A DNA stretch of 50,100 bases from Paulinella micropora (GCA_009731375.1 BJOX01000196.1:175146-225245), one strand, 5' to 3'. Shown: positions 30,001 to 43,472, counted from the stretch's first letter. The notes: generated by a model from the sequence alone, not told the origin. Made by a program: numbers and translations.

Positions 30001-30567
30001 TTCCTCCGGAATATAGAATTCTTGATCTGCGCGAATTTCCTTTACTTTGTTTCCTGTCTGTCTCTCATAAAAGGCTACAGCTTGTTTTAAGCAATCTACA
30101 AACTCATTCTTATGGGCTAAATGAAAGTCAAGAATGAACAGTGAGTAGTCGTCGGTGACCGAAAATTTATACCGTTTACCACCTATTGATCTAGTTGCCC
30201 ACGGTCCTGATGTGTCTATGTGTAGAATTATACCTGGCTTTTGGGCTCTTTCTATTGTATTAACTGCAAAACGTGGCAAACGTTTAGACTTTCCTATCAT
30301 GCAAGATTCGCAAAATCTCACATCGCTCTCGTCACCAACTAACTTAATGTTCAAAATTTTTGCCAATAGGCGCATCTTTGTTAACCCATAATGCCCACAG
30401 GCATAGTGAAAAAGCTTGATTCCTATCTTTCTAGGTTTGTCTGACTTTCTGGGGTAAGCTTCATATAATACTATATCTACGTGTAATTCTTTCTCTCTCT
30501 TATTTACTTCATGCTTACTTGTCTCGTTTTTGTTCTCATTTGTGGGGCTTCCCTCCCCTTCTACCCC
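27070..30567 (-). CDS. pol: copia pol: integrase, reverse transcriptase, RNase H
   Basis: The frame is open from just past the protease stop. The HHCC zinc domain (HYACGHYGLTK ... CESC; ~30,300-30,410) is followed by the integrase core with HIDTSGPW, IRADQEF and NPIAEKVN as the D, D, E positions. A variable Pro/Ser/Glu-rich linker follows (~29,100-29,560). RT has GIDFKNAYLNARMNDPVY and the catalytic FHVDDLLF (YVDD-box equivalent; ~28,020). R...KSRTGFVILWG..VAWLSKRQ and ALSSNDAEIFAA mark RNase H (~27,400-27,520). It ends TKYLPKEQFEYLLNKFTVKLK-stop (TAA). All catalytic aspartates are present, so it could be active. Reached by a −1 shift from the gag-protease frame. Confidence 0.95.
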   Translation of the reverse strand, partial: GVEGEGSPTNENKNETSKHEVNKREKELHVDIVLYEAYPRKSDKPRKIGIKLFHYACGHYGLTKMRLLAKILNIKLVGDESDVRFCESCMIGKSKRLPRFAVNTIERAQKPGIILHIDTSGPWATRSIGGKRYKFSVTDDYSLFILDFHLAHKNEFVDCLKQAVAFYERQTGNKVKEIRADQEFYIPEEVIKWWKNIRFIWKTSATNDKDGNPIAEKVNDVTAGPARAMRYHAKLPPQFWAELEHAATTIHNILPAIHGERKGISPYEQLLGRKPTLFHLKPIGCMGVLHIPKTKVRKGEYRGKKVMLVGYDLFRELYRVWDGKKIISGVRDVRFNIHKIGKQAHPPKLVSWDNDDSEGENENESEQPHTSPQASPPQSPPQSPPQSPKSPHNVNNDHPTTHFDEVEGETENVDIDANENEHENEHVEKNTLDHKHTRLHTSPEPHYPQQLPPEHKIKPQEHTNEQDPTDPLKIHERRAYEEKSPPSKGLTWEQSQRVTESNIIPGKRQRKAVERFTPSNEPKREKREAQELIGKVVRVPARAWGDGWAKKKYGEGWESIVRVGVVSRVSDPRDRLVVRDRPQPTHIVKFEDEEERMLNSEILKYSVKDPEYPLQSPANMFLCDDRMVADEIRDFYLYVDIRVPKDVIEEGLTAKDVLEGMKTELKALQSFNTYTWVPHKEASKAGVSKIVRLTWVHKVKLDENGKKFIKSRLALRGDMLEPGVSYNPDQLFVPCAAHHSLLFLAKLAAWHKHKLYGIDFKNAYLNARMNDPVYAYAPESVDREGHEGMIWRIDGALYGAPQAGRRWYEILAPKLEELGFRLLDSDLCMFVENDKALREAIVGIFHVDDLLFTAPNKQAYERFASALEKHFPLKRLGIAREFKGIEIEQSNGKIILHQRKYQQQILKEVGYDSAKPVSTPAQEHFTEPMSESASLRKFSIPSLVGRLLFLAKMTRPDIEQALNSASVMQTIDKGITYAMLGRIFRYLVNSYRGLAYHEPKSEQEGQTYPKLSMWPDAAHKVCKKTGKSRTGFVILWGSDPVAWLSKRQSRIALSSNDAEIFAATECIREGLALKHITQELNIAQKSPIELFEDNSQTVLAAERGMSGNRTKHLPLELHFMHHLQRDGEIKFVKVGTKKQIGDVMTKYLPKEQFEYLLNKFTVKLK

Positions 30568-32216
30568 CTTGTTGCGAAAGGATCATATCTTTCGTTGACT
30601 TTCAATGGTTCATCATATTCGTCATCCCATCTATATATCATACTCTTAGTTAATCTTCCCCTTACTAATATGTCACTCTCGTTAATGTGGATGGGGTGTT
30701 TGAGTATTACTAACTGTCCGTTTTGGTGGATGACTGATCTGTTGTGTCTGTGGTCCATCTGTCCTGTAGAGACTATGCTAACTGGTAAGGTAGTGTCGAG
30801 TAACATCTTCTTTTCTACTGCTCTAGGCCTTCCTTTCCCATCTATCACAGTCAGCCTAGCTCTTCCTGACTTACTCAACTCCCTTTCTCCATTACCTGTC
30901 AGTAGTTCTACCGGGTCTATCTCATCGACATCCGTCAATCTGTCTTCTCTGCATGATATGTCTGTGCTTGCTCCACTATCCTGTACTGTCATGTCTCTCT
31001 TTTTCATCACTCTTTTTCTCACATGTATCAGTACATGCTCTGTCTCTCCTTCTGTCTCTGTCTCTGTTTCTAGTTCACCCTCAGAGACTCCTCTACCCTC
31101 ACCTTGTCCCTCTTCTGTGAGTTGTGGAGGTGTAGTGATGGGACTCTGTCTGACTGCTCTCTCCAAGTACACTCCTTCTATTGCTCTTACTATGTCAGTC
31201 AAAAAGTCATCTCTCTCTAGCTCGCCACTCACGACACGCATCACTTCTCCATTCATTCCCCTCACGCACTCATTCATCAACGTTTTAGCTATTTCATTTA
31301 TATCTTTGAAGGTTATGACGGGAGGGTTGATGGGTTGCGTGTTTGTTGTCTGTGTTGGTGGGAGTGCTGTGATTGGTCTAGAACTAGAGATTTGGAGTTG
31401 TTGTGAGGTGGGACCTATTTGGTTGCCAAACTTGTTGACAGAAGTGGGCCCAAGTCGTTGCTCTCCCTCATCCACTCCACTCTCTTCTCTCCCTTCTCTG
31501 CTCTGGCCGGTCCGCTGACTAGAAAATGGATTATGTTTGCGTGGTTGTTGCGGAATATTTTGCGAGACTTGTGGACTTGTGGAAATTTTGGTGTCACGTA
31601 AAGTTTCAAATTCCCCGAAAACGAGTCTTTGCGTAATTTTATGAGACTTTTCCAATGCCGCAGCTTTAAGACCTCGTTCGTCTGGGTAGTAAGGAGATTT
31701 GGGGGGACGCAACACGGGACTTACCGACAAATCCAACTCCGGATAATCTGGGTCTTGTGTGGCGTGATATCCGCAGTACCTCGCATAAGATAATCGTTTC
31801 GCGTGATTTGCGTATATTCCTTTTCCTTTTGATTTTTCAACGGAAACATTACACGGTTTTTTGCGTCTGTTTATTCCGGCACATTTTGTGTCAGGCGTGA
31901 CTCCGTAAGAACTCTCAAGCCTCAAAGGAGTTTCGTTAGGGTTAGGGGTGACTGGGGAACATCGTGGGGTGGCCGATACTAGCACTTCCCGTCCTTCTCC
32001 ACTCTCACTACGTCTATTCCCTACCCTAGGTGTAGTCTTTGTATCGTTCAAAAGGGCTTGGGGACTTGTAGATTTGTGATGAGGTGAGCTTGGTTGCTCG
32101 TCATCTCTTTCTCTTTCTTCCTCATCATCATCGCTCTTATCATATGTGTTCCCCATATGGATTAAAGCAACTTTTGTATCAGAGTCACTTTGTTCGTCAT
32201 CGTTTTTGTCGTTGCC
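30561..32216 (-). CDS. copia gag-pol: Zn motif and aspartic protease
   Basis: Same direction as pol and ending TAG 30561-30563. It probably continues from gag through the N gap, since the frame is open up to the gap. A C..C..CH motif (CAGINRRKKPC ... YCGYH; ~31,760-31,885) resembles the one at the end of the 4149-7630 gene. A Pro/Ser/Gln-rich middle precedes the retroviral-type aspartic protease with VQDSGASTDIS (DSGA; ~30,960-30,990) and later LPVSIVSTGQM. The usual CCHC knuckle is not seen and may lie in the gap. Five G residues (30564-30568 on the element strand) precede the stop, a likely slip site into pol. Confidence 0.85.
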   Translation of the reverse strand, partial: GNDKNDDEQSDSDTKVALIHMGNTYDKSDDDEEERERDDEQPSSPHHKSTSPQALLNDTKTTPRVGNRRSESGEGREVLVSATPRCSPVTPNPNETPLRLESSYGVTPDTKCAGINRRKKPCNVSVEKSKGKGIYANHAKRLSYARYCGYHATQDPDYPELDLSVSPVLRPPKSPYYPDERGLKAAALEKSHKITQRLVFGEFETLRDTKISTSPQVSQNIPQQPRKHNPFSSQRTGQSREGREESGVDEGEQRLGPTSVNKFGNQIGPTSQQLQISSSRPITALPPTQTTNTQPINPPVITFKDINEIAKTLMNECVRGMNGEVMRVVSGELERDDFLTDIVRAIEGVYLERAVRQSPITTPPQLTEEGQGEGRGVSEGELETETETEGETEHVLIHVRKRVMKKRDMTVQDSGASTDISCREDRLTDVDEIDPVELLTGNGERELSKSGRARLTVIDGKGRPRAVEKKMLLDTTLPVSIVSTGQMDHRHNRSVIHQNGQLVILKHPIHINESDILVRGRLTKSMIYRWDDEYDEPLKVNERYDPFATRG

Positions 32217-32555
32217 NNNNNNNNNNNNNNNNNNNNNNNNNNNNNNNNNNNNNNNNNNNNNNNNNNNNNNNNNNNNNNNNNNNNNNNNNNNNNNNNNNNN
32301 NNNNNNNNNNNNNNNNNNNNNNNNNNNNNNNNNNNNNNNNNNNNNNNNNNNNNNNNNNNNNNNNNNNNNNNNNNNNNNNNNNNNNNNNNNNNNNNNNNNN
32401 NNNNNNNNNNNNNNNNNNNNNNNNNNNNNNNNNNNNNNNNNNNNNNNNNNNNNNNNNNNNNNNNNNNNNNNNNNNNNNNNNNNNNNNNNNNNNNNNNNNN
32501 NNNNNNNNNNNNNNNNNNNNNNNNNNNNNNNNNNNNNNNNNNNNNNNNNNNNNNN
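32217..32555. other. Assembly gap (339 N) within copia
   Basis: Unresolved bases between gag and the protease frame. Confidence 1.
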
Positions 32556-33462
32556 TTTCTTTTTTTTCCCACATTAACCATCTTTCCTTAGATGCTTCAC
32601 ATAGTTCCGAGAAATTTGGTCTTAGTCTGGCCGGGAGATCATAGTGGTCCACCTGAAATTTATCCCCGAAAGCTGGATGGTAGCGCAATTTCTTAAATAG
32701 CTTTCTCTTTGCTTCCTCATCGGAAAATGGCGCCCCACGTAAACTTTCAAGCTGGATTTTCTTTGCGAGAAATTCATTTAGCCAGTCTACATACCTCTGA
32801 CCTGCCCTTGGTCTCGTTCTCTCAAACTCTTCCTCTAACATGTACCTACCTGCTCCGGAAATGCCTCCCCATTGATCTCTTACTACTATCAACTCTTCAA
32901 TGGGTCCTTTCGTTTTCTGTGTTCGCAGGAAATTAGATACATTGTCTTTGGAAAAAGCCACAGACAGACATAACTGCAAAGTTTTCATCCTTTCATAATA
33001 TTTCTTCTCTTTGCGGATAGCTGTCTTTCTTCTTGTGTGTTGTTTCATACTTTGTCTTTTCTTTTTCCTTGCTTCTTTCTCTTTCCACTCTCTCTTTTGT
33101 TCTGCTGTCATTTTATCCCAACCTTCTGGCTGTTTGATATCTTCTTTCTTTGTCTGGGGTCTCTGTCTTCCTCTCTGAGAGGTGTCTGACTCTTCATCTT
33201 CCTCACTATCACTTATGGGCGTGTCGGGCTCTTCTAAGTCTTCTGCCGTCTTAGCCCTTGCTTCGTCGTAAGGAAAATCCCTTTTGGCTTTAGCTGGGTC
33301 GGCTAATGCCACAGATACCATCTCTGCCACGTGGACAGATATCCCCTGCATGTGCTTCTGAAACTTGCTTGACCAAGGCCAAAAGCTTTGGTCGTTGCCC
33401 TCGAATATGGGCACTTGACTCAATACGTGCTTTGGCACGCTTGCCTCCTTGACAAGGCTCAT
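32556..33462 (-). CDS. gag: copia gag (partial, runs into assembly gap)
   Basis: ATG 33460-33462, then MSLVKEASVPKHVLSQVP and IFEGNDQSFWPWSSKFQKHM, the copia-type capsid start (F.G..Y..W...M). An acidic segment (DLEEPDTPISDSEEDEESD) and a Lys-rich coiled region follow. The UBN2/retrotransposon-gag-like part is ALQ/LCLSVAF..., EEEFERTRPRAGQRYVDWLNEF and KRKLFKKLRYHPAFGDKF. It forms the virus-like particle that packages the RNA. Truncated only by the gap. Confidence 0.85.
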
Positions 33463-33467
33463 AACCA
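33456..33467 (-). other. Primer-binding site for half initiator-tRNA(Met)
   Basis: In element orientation GGTTATGAGCC spans the LTR edge. Its complement GGCTCATAACC matches the anticodon stem-loop of initiator tRNA-Met (CAU anticodon), the primer type used by Drosophila copia and yeast Ty5. The gag ATG (33460-33462) lies inside it. Confidence 0.7.
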
Positions 33468-33776
33468 AAGTAATCTATCACTCAAACGCAAAGTTTAGGG
33501 AAGCTACCCCGCTAAGGGTAAAGAATAACCGAAGAAAAGACTTTTAATGACTTTGGGTCACACAAATTTATGATGTTATGACCTTTACAGAATGGTAATA
33601 CTCATTTGATTCTAGGCATTCCAGACTATGATTCGCGAATACTCTAGAAAGTGTCCTTGTCAGTAATAAAGGTATTAATAACTGTCCTGCCTATGAACCT
33701 GCCTATGACTAAGACTATCCAAATTACCTGTAAATTGACTAGGTGGAGTAACGGGTATTAGTAATACATTACAACG
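33466..33776 (-). repeat. 5' LTR
   Basis: 311 bp, four substitutions from the 3' LTR and no indels. It should hold the promoter. The PBS starts at its inner edge. Confidence 0.95.
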
Positions 33777-33781
33777 ATTGG
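33777..33781. repeat. Target-site duplication ATTGG (right)
   Basis: Partner of 26313-26317. Confidence 0.9.
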
Positions 33782-35090
33782 ACTGAATCAAAGCTTTAAT
33801 ATTTATATTGAAAAAAAATTAATTTTTTTTAACGACTTGAAACAACTTGACATATTGATGCCGCCCGGCATCCAGACACAGGCACATAGACAATACCCAA
33901 CACGCCAACAAACCCACGACCAACGTGTGTCTAACAAACCAACTAACCAAAACAAATTGGAGAACCTATCCCCCCGACTGTTGTGAAACCACCCACCTTT
34001 CACACAGAAGGCTACCACCACGTATTCGGCCAGTCGTGCTCGGCCACATGTCTTTCCTCATTTGACGGTTCCGGTCCTCGGATTCGGTTCTCTCTCATTT
34101 GAGGGGTAAGACCCGGTTTCGGAGCCAACACGTGAGGGTAGATGAGGCTCTGGCAACAGTCCTTATCGGCTTTTACGAATACGTATGAAAAACCCACCCA
34201 TTGTTGAATAGTATGATGATTATTGACCGTAGGCTTTTTTTTACGCAATCACTCTTTTAATAGAAACTTGCCACTCGTCACACTAGGAGTATTAATATTA
34301 CTGTAGACATTGGCAAAAGGAAAACAGTCGTGCGACTTTGATCTCAACGTTCTCCTTTCAAGTCGCAATAATAGTAAGTATTATCCCGCTAGTTAGTATT
34401 TCTGCTAATTAACTCATTGAGGAACTGATAACTTTACTGTAATACAATACAATTTAATCAAACTTATTTTACTTTTTACCAGTATTTTCTCGCCCCAAGT
34501 GCACTGGACAATTTCCTTTTTTCTCTAGCAATTTTCCTTTTTTACTCATATCAACTCGCAATTTTCTCACTGACAGTGATGCTTATCCTTCCACTCCAAC
34601 CCAGCTACATCTGTTACCACACAACCTAAACCAATTCTACACCACAGACTTCCCTCTCAGAACCTTCGTCGTGAGCACAGCTCACAAGCCCTGGAGACAA
34701 AACACTTATCTTGCCCTTTATCCTACCCTTGCCCTTTACCTTCACCAAACCTAAAACTTACTCTTATGGCAACGGGGTGAGCACGGTCACTCGTGGTCTG
34801 GTAAACCCCTGTTAATAAATAACTATTTTCTGAAAGTTACTATTATCATTACAAACTAACTTATGGTGCTGGGAAATGCTGAAGGACCACCATATCAAGG
34901 CCCGCCCATGACAAGAGAGCTTTCAAACGAGATGTCCTGTCCTGAATTTTCGTAGCTCCCATATTGAAGTAGAAAAATGAACTCAAAGTGCATGGAACTT
35001 CATTGTCCCACTTGACAGTCGTATTGGAAATACTTTCCGAGCTCTCGAAAGCGACAGTAGTCCATGACTGAACTCATGGTCCACTAGACA
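33782..35090. other. No gene seen
   Basis: AT-rich unique sequence with A/T runs (33810-33830). A short minus-strand frame at 34012-34248 looks protein-like (LAPKPGLTPQMRENRIRGPEP) but has no other support. Confidence 0.6.
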
Positions 35091-35220
35091 ACGAACGGCT
35101 TGGAAGGCTGCGCGGCCAGTCGACGTCGTTCTGCGTTGCGGTAGGCTTGGTACTAGGAAACGAACGGCTTGGAAGGCTGCGCGGCCAGTCGACGTCGTTC
35201 TGCGTTGCGGTAGGCTTGGT
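35091..35220. repeat. 61-bp direct repeat pair
   Basis: Identical 61-bp copies at 35091-35151 and 35160-35220 starting ACGAACGGCTTGGAAGGCTG, 8 bp apart. Confidence 0.95.
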
Positions 35221-35299
35221 GGTAGTAACACACACAACTTGAGAAGGCTAGGATCAACACAGCCACATAGGACCAGCCCGCGCCTGCATACATAGATAC

Positions 35300-35410
35300 G
35301 CACATACATACATACATACATACATACATACATGCATGCATTACATACATAAATACATACATGCATACATACATGCATACATACATACATACATACATAC
35401 ATACATACCA
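35300..35410. repeat. (CATA)n array
   Basis: CATA units with CATG variants. Confidence 0.95.
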
Positions 35411-35444
35411 ACGGATGCCCGTTCCCGCAAACGCACCACATTAC

Positions 35445-35564
35445 CTATAGAAAGATAGATAGATAGACAGTGAGATAGATAGATAGATAGATAGATAGAC
35501 AGACCTGTCTCCAAATAATTAGAGTCGCACTGGTTACGGTAGTGATAGATAGATAGATAGATAT

Positions 35565-35604
<40 letters not shown>

Positions 35605-35605
35605 G

Positions 35606-35636
<31 letters not shown>

Positions 35637-35876
35637 GTAGGTAGGTAGGTAGATAGATAGATGAGATATCGACTAATGTCAGAAAAAAGGAGCTTCTGAT
35701 TTCGTCAACCAAGGAGGTCTGTGGGTAAAGTATTAACCCGATGCCCAGCTAAGCCGTGATGTTTGCACGGAAGGGACTGATACAGGCGATACCAAATCTC
35801 CCTAGTACCAGGCGGGGCCAGGGCTCGTTCCCTAAGCGCCCCTTGCAGAACGAGCTCCCCCTCCATTACAGAGGAC

Positions 35877-35915
<39 letters not shown>

Positions 35916-36037
35916 CAGACCTGTCTCCAAATAATTACAGTCGCACTGGTTACGGTAGTGATAGATAGATAGATAGATAGATAGACAAACAGACAGACAT
36001 GTCTCCAAATAATTAGAGTCGCACTGGTTACGGTAGT

Positions 36038-36071
<34 letters not shown>

Positions 36072-36225
36072 CAGACCTGTTTCCAAATAAGTAGAGTTGC
36101 ACTGGTTACGGTAGTCGTGGGAAGTGGTGGAGTTGGAAGGTTGGGGAAGGAGAGAGAGATAGTGGAGGCAAGCGTCCGTGATGAGGGAGGTGAGGACATC
36201 TTCGGGAAGTCTGTTGCGAAAGGGC

Positions 36226-36303
<78 letters not shown>

Positions 36304-36447
36304 TAGATATAGATAGAGAGAGAGAGAGATAGATAGATAGATAGATANNNNNNNNNNAGATAGATCGATAGATAGATAGATAGATATATAGATAGATAGA
36401 TAAGGTGAGGGTGTCTGTTGGAAGTCTCTTGCGAAAGGGCTGTAAAG

Positions 36448-36484
<37 letters not shown>

Positions 36485-36738
36485 TATAGATAGATAGATA
36501 GATAGATAGACTGGTAGGTAGGTAGGTAGACAGATACATAGAAAGATAGGTAGATATGTGGATAGATAGATGGATAGATAGATAGATAGATAGATAGATA
36601 GAGGGTGTCTGCTGGTAGTCTCTTGCGAAAGGGCTATAAAGAGATAGATAGATAAATAGATAGATAGATAGATAGACGGCCGCGGATAGATAGATAGACT
36701 GGTAGGTAGGTAGGTAGACAGATACATAGATAGATAGG

Positions 36739-36777
<39 letters not shown>

Positions 36778-37144
36778 ATAGAGGGAGTCTGTTGGTAGTC
36801 TCTTGCGAAAGGGCTATCAAGAGATAGATAGATAGATAGATAGATAGACGGATAGATAGACGGATAGATAGATAGACTGGTAGGTAGGTAGGTAGACAGA
36901 TACATAGATAGATAGGTAGATAGATGATAGATAGATGGATAGATAGATAGGTAGATGGATAGATGAGATATCGACTAATGTCAGAAAAAAGGAGCTTCTG
37001 ATTTCGTCAACCAAGGAAGTCTGTAAAGTATTGACCCGATGCCCAGCTAAGCCGTGATGTTTGCACGGAAGGGACTGATACAGGCGATACCAAAGCTCCC
37101 TAGTACCAGGCGGGGCCAGGGCTCGTTCCATAAGCGCCCCTTGC

Positions 37145-37178
<34 letters not shown>

Positions 37179-37358
37179 GGTGAGGGTGTCTGTTGGTAGT
37201 CTCTTGCAAAAGGGCTATAAAGAGATATATAGGTAGGTCGGTACGTAAGTAAGTAGCAAGGTAGGCAGGTAGGCAGGTAGATAGATAGGTAGGTAGAATG
37301 GTAGGTAGGTAGATAGGTAGGTAGGTAGTAGATAGGTAGTAGGTAGGTAGGTAGATAG

Positions 37359-37389
<31 letters not shown>

Positions 37390-37405
37390 GATAGATAGAT
37401 ATGCT
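35445..37405. repeat. (GATA)n composite satellite with three modules
   Basis: GATA tracts alternate with (A) a ~44-bp module CTGTCTCCAAATAATTAGAG... at about 35507, 35919, 35999 and 36077; (B) a ~185-bp module at 35664-35848 and 36963-37146; (C) a ~45-bp module GAGGGTGTCTGTTGGTAGTC... at about 36404, 36600, 36780 and 37183. There is a (GA)n run at 36232-36300 and 10 N at 36348-36357. Minus-strand module B reads like protein (WYRLYQSLPCKHHGLAGHRV). Confidence 0.85.
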
Positions 37406-37504
37406 TACGCGAACAAAACCACTATGAGCGAACACTTCAGGGCCAGCTCCCTGAGCCTATGATAGATAGATAGATAAGATATGAGCTATGAGCACTTCAG
37501 GATA

Positions 37505-37577
<73 letters not shown>

Positions 37578-37590
37578 CATCCATCCATCC

Positions 37591-37647
<57 letters not shown>

Positions 37648-37675
37648 ATAGATAGATAGATATGAGCGAACACTT
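37406..37675. repeat. (ATCT)n array flanked by ATGAGCGAACACTTCAGG
   Basis: Here the tetramer is in the opposite orientation to its neighbours. The flanking 18-bp word occurs near 37420, 37483 (variant) and 37663. Confidence 0.9.
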
Positions 37676-37769
37676 CAGGACCCCCTCAGCCTATGAGATA
37701 CAGATCCAAAGGTATGACTTACACATAGATAGAGTATTAGTAAGTAATACATGTACTGTATCTAAAGAA

Positions 37770-38110
37770 AGACAGGAAGGAAGGAAGGAAAGAAAGGAAA
37801 GGAAGAAGGGAATGGAAAGGAAGAAAAGGATGAAAGAAAGGAAAGGAAAGGAAAGGAAGGAAAACAGAAAGAAAGCAAAGAAATGAAAGAAAATAAATGG
37901 AAGCAAAAAAATGAAAAAAGAAAAGGAAAGAAAAGAAAGCAAGAAAGAAAGAAAGAAATAGAATGAAATAGAAATAGACAGAGCGAGGGGTTGTGCCAGG
38001 TCGGTTCCGGCAGGTTTTGATATAGCAGAAACGAGAGAGAGAGAGAGAGAAAACTACAAAGAAAGAAAGAGAAATAAATAAATATAAATAAAAAAGGAAA
38101 GAAGGAAAAA
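37770..38110. repeat. (GAAA/GGAA)n purine tract
   Basis: Degenerate GAAA/GGAA repeats. CCAGGTCGGTTCCGGCAGGT near 37998 recurs as a variant near 38148, both followed by TTGATATAGCAGAAAC. Confidence 0.85.
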
Positions 38111-38339
38111 AAGAAATAGAAAGACCGAGAGCTGTGCATCGAGAGGTGGCCAGGCCGGCTCCGGGAGGTATTGATATAGCAGAAACATGAAATTCGTGCT
38201 GTTTTGCAGGAAGACTGGGAAGGTCGCCACAGTGCATATCTCACCTAACGACATGTAGATATGGTTTTATTTGTTTCCACTTTCTCTCCCCCCCCCCTCC
38301 CCCCCCTCTCTCTCTCTCTCCCTCCTTTGCATATGTATG

Positions 38340-38443
38340 TATTCAATCCACACCGTTTTGCGAGGCACAGTTATCTACGACATACGTCATGTCCTCGGGA
38401 ATGTATGCATCGTTGAAAGAGAATGAATACATACATATGCAAA

Positions 38444-38494
<51 letters not shown>

Positions 38495-38586
38495 CACCGC
38501 TTTGCGAGGCACAGTCATCTACGACAGACGTCATGTCCTCGGGAATGTATGCATCGTTGAAAGAGAATGAATACATACATATGCAA

Positions 38587-38638
<52 letters not shown>

Positions 38639-38700
38639 ATGCCCACCGTTTTGCGAGGCACAGTTATCTACGACATACGTCATGTTCTCAGGAATGAATG
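38340..38700. repeat. Composite satellite, ~95-bp module + (GA)n, three copies
   Basis: A module with TTTGCGAGGCACAGT and ATGTATGCATCGTTGAAAGA starts near 38354, 38497 and 38647. Each of the first two is followed by (GA)n. Confidence 0.9.
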
Positions 38701-38748
38701 CATCGTTGAAAGAGAACGAGGAGGCGCGACTTGCGTATGCCCCTGAAA

Positions 38749-38798
<50 letters not shown>

Positions 38799-38891
38799 CT
38801 AGAGTAAGCATGTAAGTGTGTGTAAGTATGTAAGTGTGTATGCATCGTTGAAAGAGAACGAGGCGCGACCTGCGTATGCTTCTGGATGAGC

Positions 38892-38940
<49 letters not shown>

Positions 38941-39023
38941 GGTAAGTAAGTAAGTAAGTAAGCAAGTAAGTAAGTAAGCAAGTAAGCAAGTGAGTAAGTA
39001 AGTAAGTAAGTAAGTAAGTAAGC

Positions 39024-39086
<63 letters not shown>

Positions 39087-39234
39087 CAAACAAGTAAGTA
39101 AGTAAGTAAGTAAGTGAGTAAGCAAGTAAGTAAGTAAGTAAGTAGGTATGCAAGTGTGTACGTATGTAAGTGTGTATGCATAATTGAAAGAGAACGAGGA
39201 AGCGCGACCTGCATATGCCCCTGAAAAACGTAGC

Positions 39235-39281
<47 letters not shown>

Positions 39282-39306
39282 CGAGTAAGCGAGTAAGCAA
39301 GTAAGC

Positions 39307-39351
<45 letters not shown>

Positions 39352-39465
39352 TGTAAGTAAGTAAGTTAGTAAGCAAGTAAGCAAGTAAGCAAGCAAGTAA
39401 GCAAGTAAGTAAGAACAAGGATGCGCGGCTTGCATATACCCCTGAATAAAGAATGATATACATGT
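38700..39465. repeat. Composite satellite, module + (GTAA)n
   Basis: A GCATCGTTGAAAGAGAACGA...GCGACTTGCGTATGC module near 38699, 38828, 39175 and 39412 (partial), joined by long (GTAA)n tracts. Shares GCATCGTTGAAAGAGAA with the preceding satellite. Confidence 0.9.
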
Positions 39466-42260
<2,795 letters not shown>

Positions 42261-42437
42261 CTACTTTGAGCCTATTGAACGACAGATGCGTCAGAGAGAT
42301 GAGTTTGAGATTGTTGGTACACAGAAAGAGAAAGGAAAGATATACAAATAGAATTTATAAACAATGATATAAATATAAATGCAAATATATGTTGAATAAG
42401 AGAGAGAGAGAGAGAGAGAAAGATAGAGGGAGAGAGT

Positions 42438-42473
<36 letters not shown>

Positions 42474-42496
42474 AGAGAGAGAGAAGGACAGAAACA

Positions 42497-42547
<51 letters not shown>

Positions 42548-42740
42548 CATATTTCTAGTTTGTGCATATTGTACGACAGATGCGTCAGGGAGTTTGAGAT
42601 TGTTGGTACACAGAAAGAGAAAAGAGAGATGTACAAGTATAATATATGAACAATGAAATATAAATATAAATGCTAATATATGTTCAATGAGAGAGAGAGA
42701 GAGAGAGAGAGACAGAAGAAAGAGAGAAGAGGACAGAAAC

Positions 42741-42792
<52 letters not shown>

Positions 42793-42800
42793 AAAACAGA

Positions 42801-42846
<46 letters not shown>

Positions 42847-43039
42847 CATATTTCTAGTTTGTGCATATTGTACGACAGATGCGTCAGGGAGTTTGAGATT
42901 GTTGGTACACAGAAAGAGAAAAGAGAGATGTACAAGTATAATATATGAACAATGAAATATAAATATAAATGCTAATATATGTTCAATGAGAGAGAGAGAG
43001 AGAGAGAGAGACAGAAGAAAGAGAGAAGAGGACAGAAAC

Positions 43040-43096
<57 letters not shown>

Positions 43097-43099
43097 AGA

Positions 43100-43137
<38 letters not shown>

Positions 43138-43154
43138 AAGAAAGAGAGAGACAG

Positions 43155-43226
<72 letters not shown>

Positions 43227-43235
43227 TAGAGAGAG

Positions 43236-43284
<49 letters not shown>

Positions 43285-43440
43285 CGCGTCATATTTCATA
43301 TATATACATACTTCATATATGGACGACAGATGCGTCAGAGAAGATAAGAGATATAATAAAGATCTAAGAAAGATAAATACATCAAGACAATAGATGAATG
43401 TAAGATGAGAGAGAGAACAAGATTTTACCGGTCACCTCCA
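42261..43440. repeat. Composite satellite, ~150-bp module + (GA)n, three to four copies
   Basis: A module starting CATCATATTTCTAGTTTGTG + CATATTGTACGACAGATGCGTCAG at about 42250, 42543 and 42842, with partial copies near 43288 and 43580. Copies two and three are nearly identical. Confidence 0.9.
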
Positions 43441-43472
43441 CGAAATGTGGTCAGGTTACCGATAAAACAACA

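Larger units (their letters stand above)
26318..33776 (-). mobile_element. Full-length Ty1/copia LTR retrotransposon
   Basis: Two 311-bp LTRs flank a 6.8-kb interior with PBS, gag, protease, integrase, reverse transcriptase and RNase H in copia order (integrase before RT), and a PPT. Target duplication ATTGG is at 26313-26317 and 33777-33781. The LTRs differ at four positions (~1.3%), so insertion is fairly recent. The coding frames are intact apart from one frame change between protease and integrase and a 339-bp assembly gap in gag. Confidence 0.97.

Noticed and set aside
35664-35848. Possible tRNA or SINE in the 185-bp module
   Set aside because: No cloverleaf or A/B-box promoter pair could be found.
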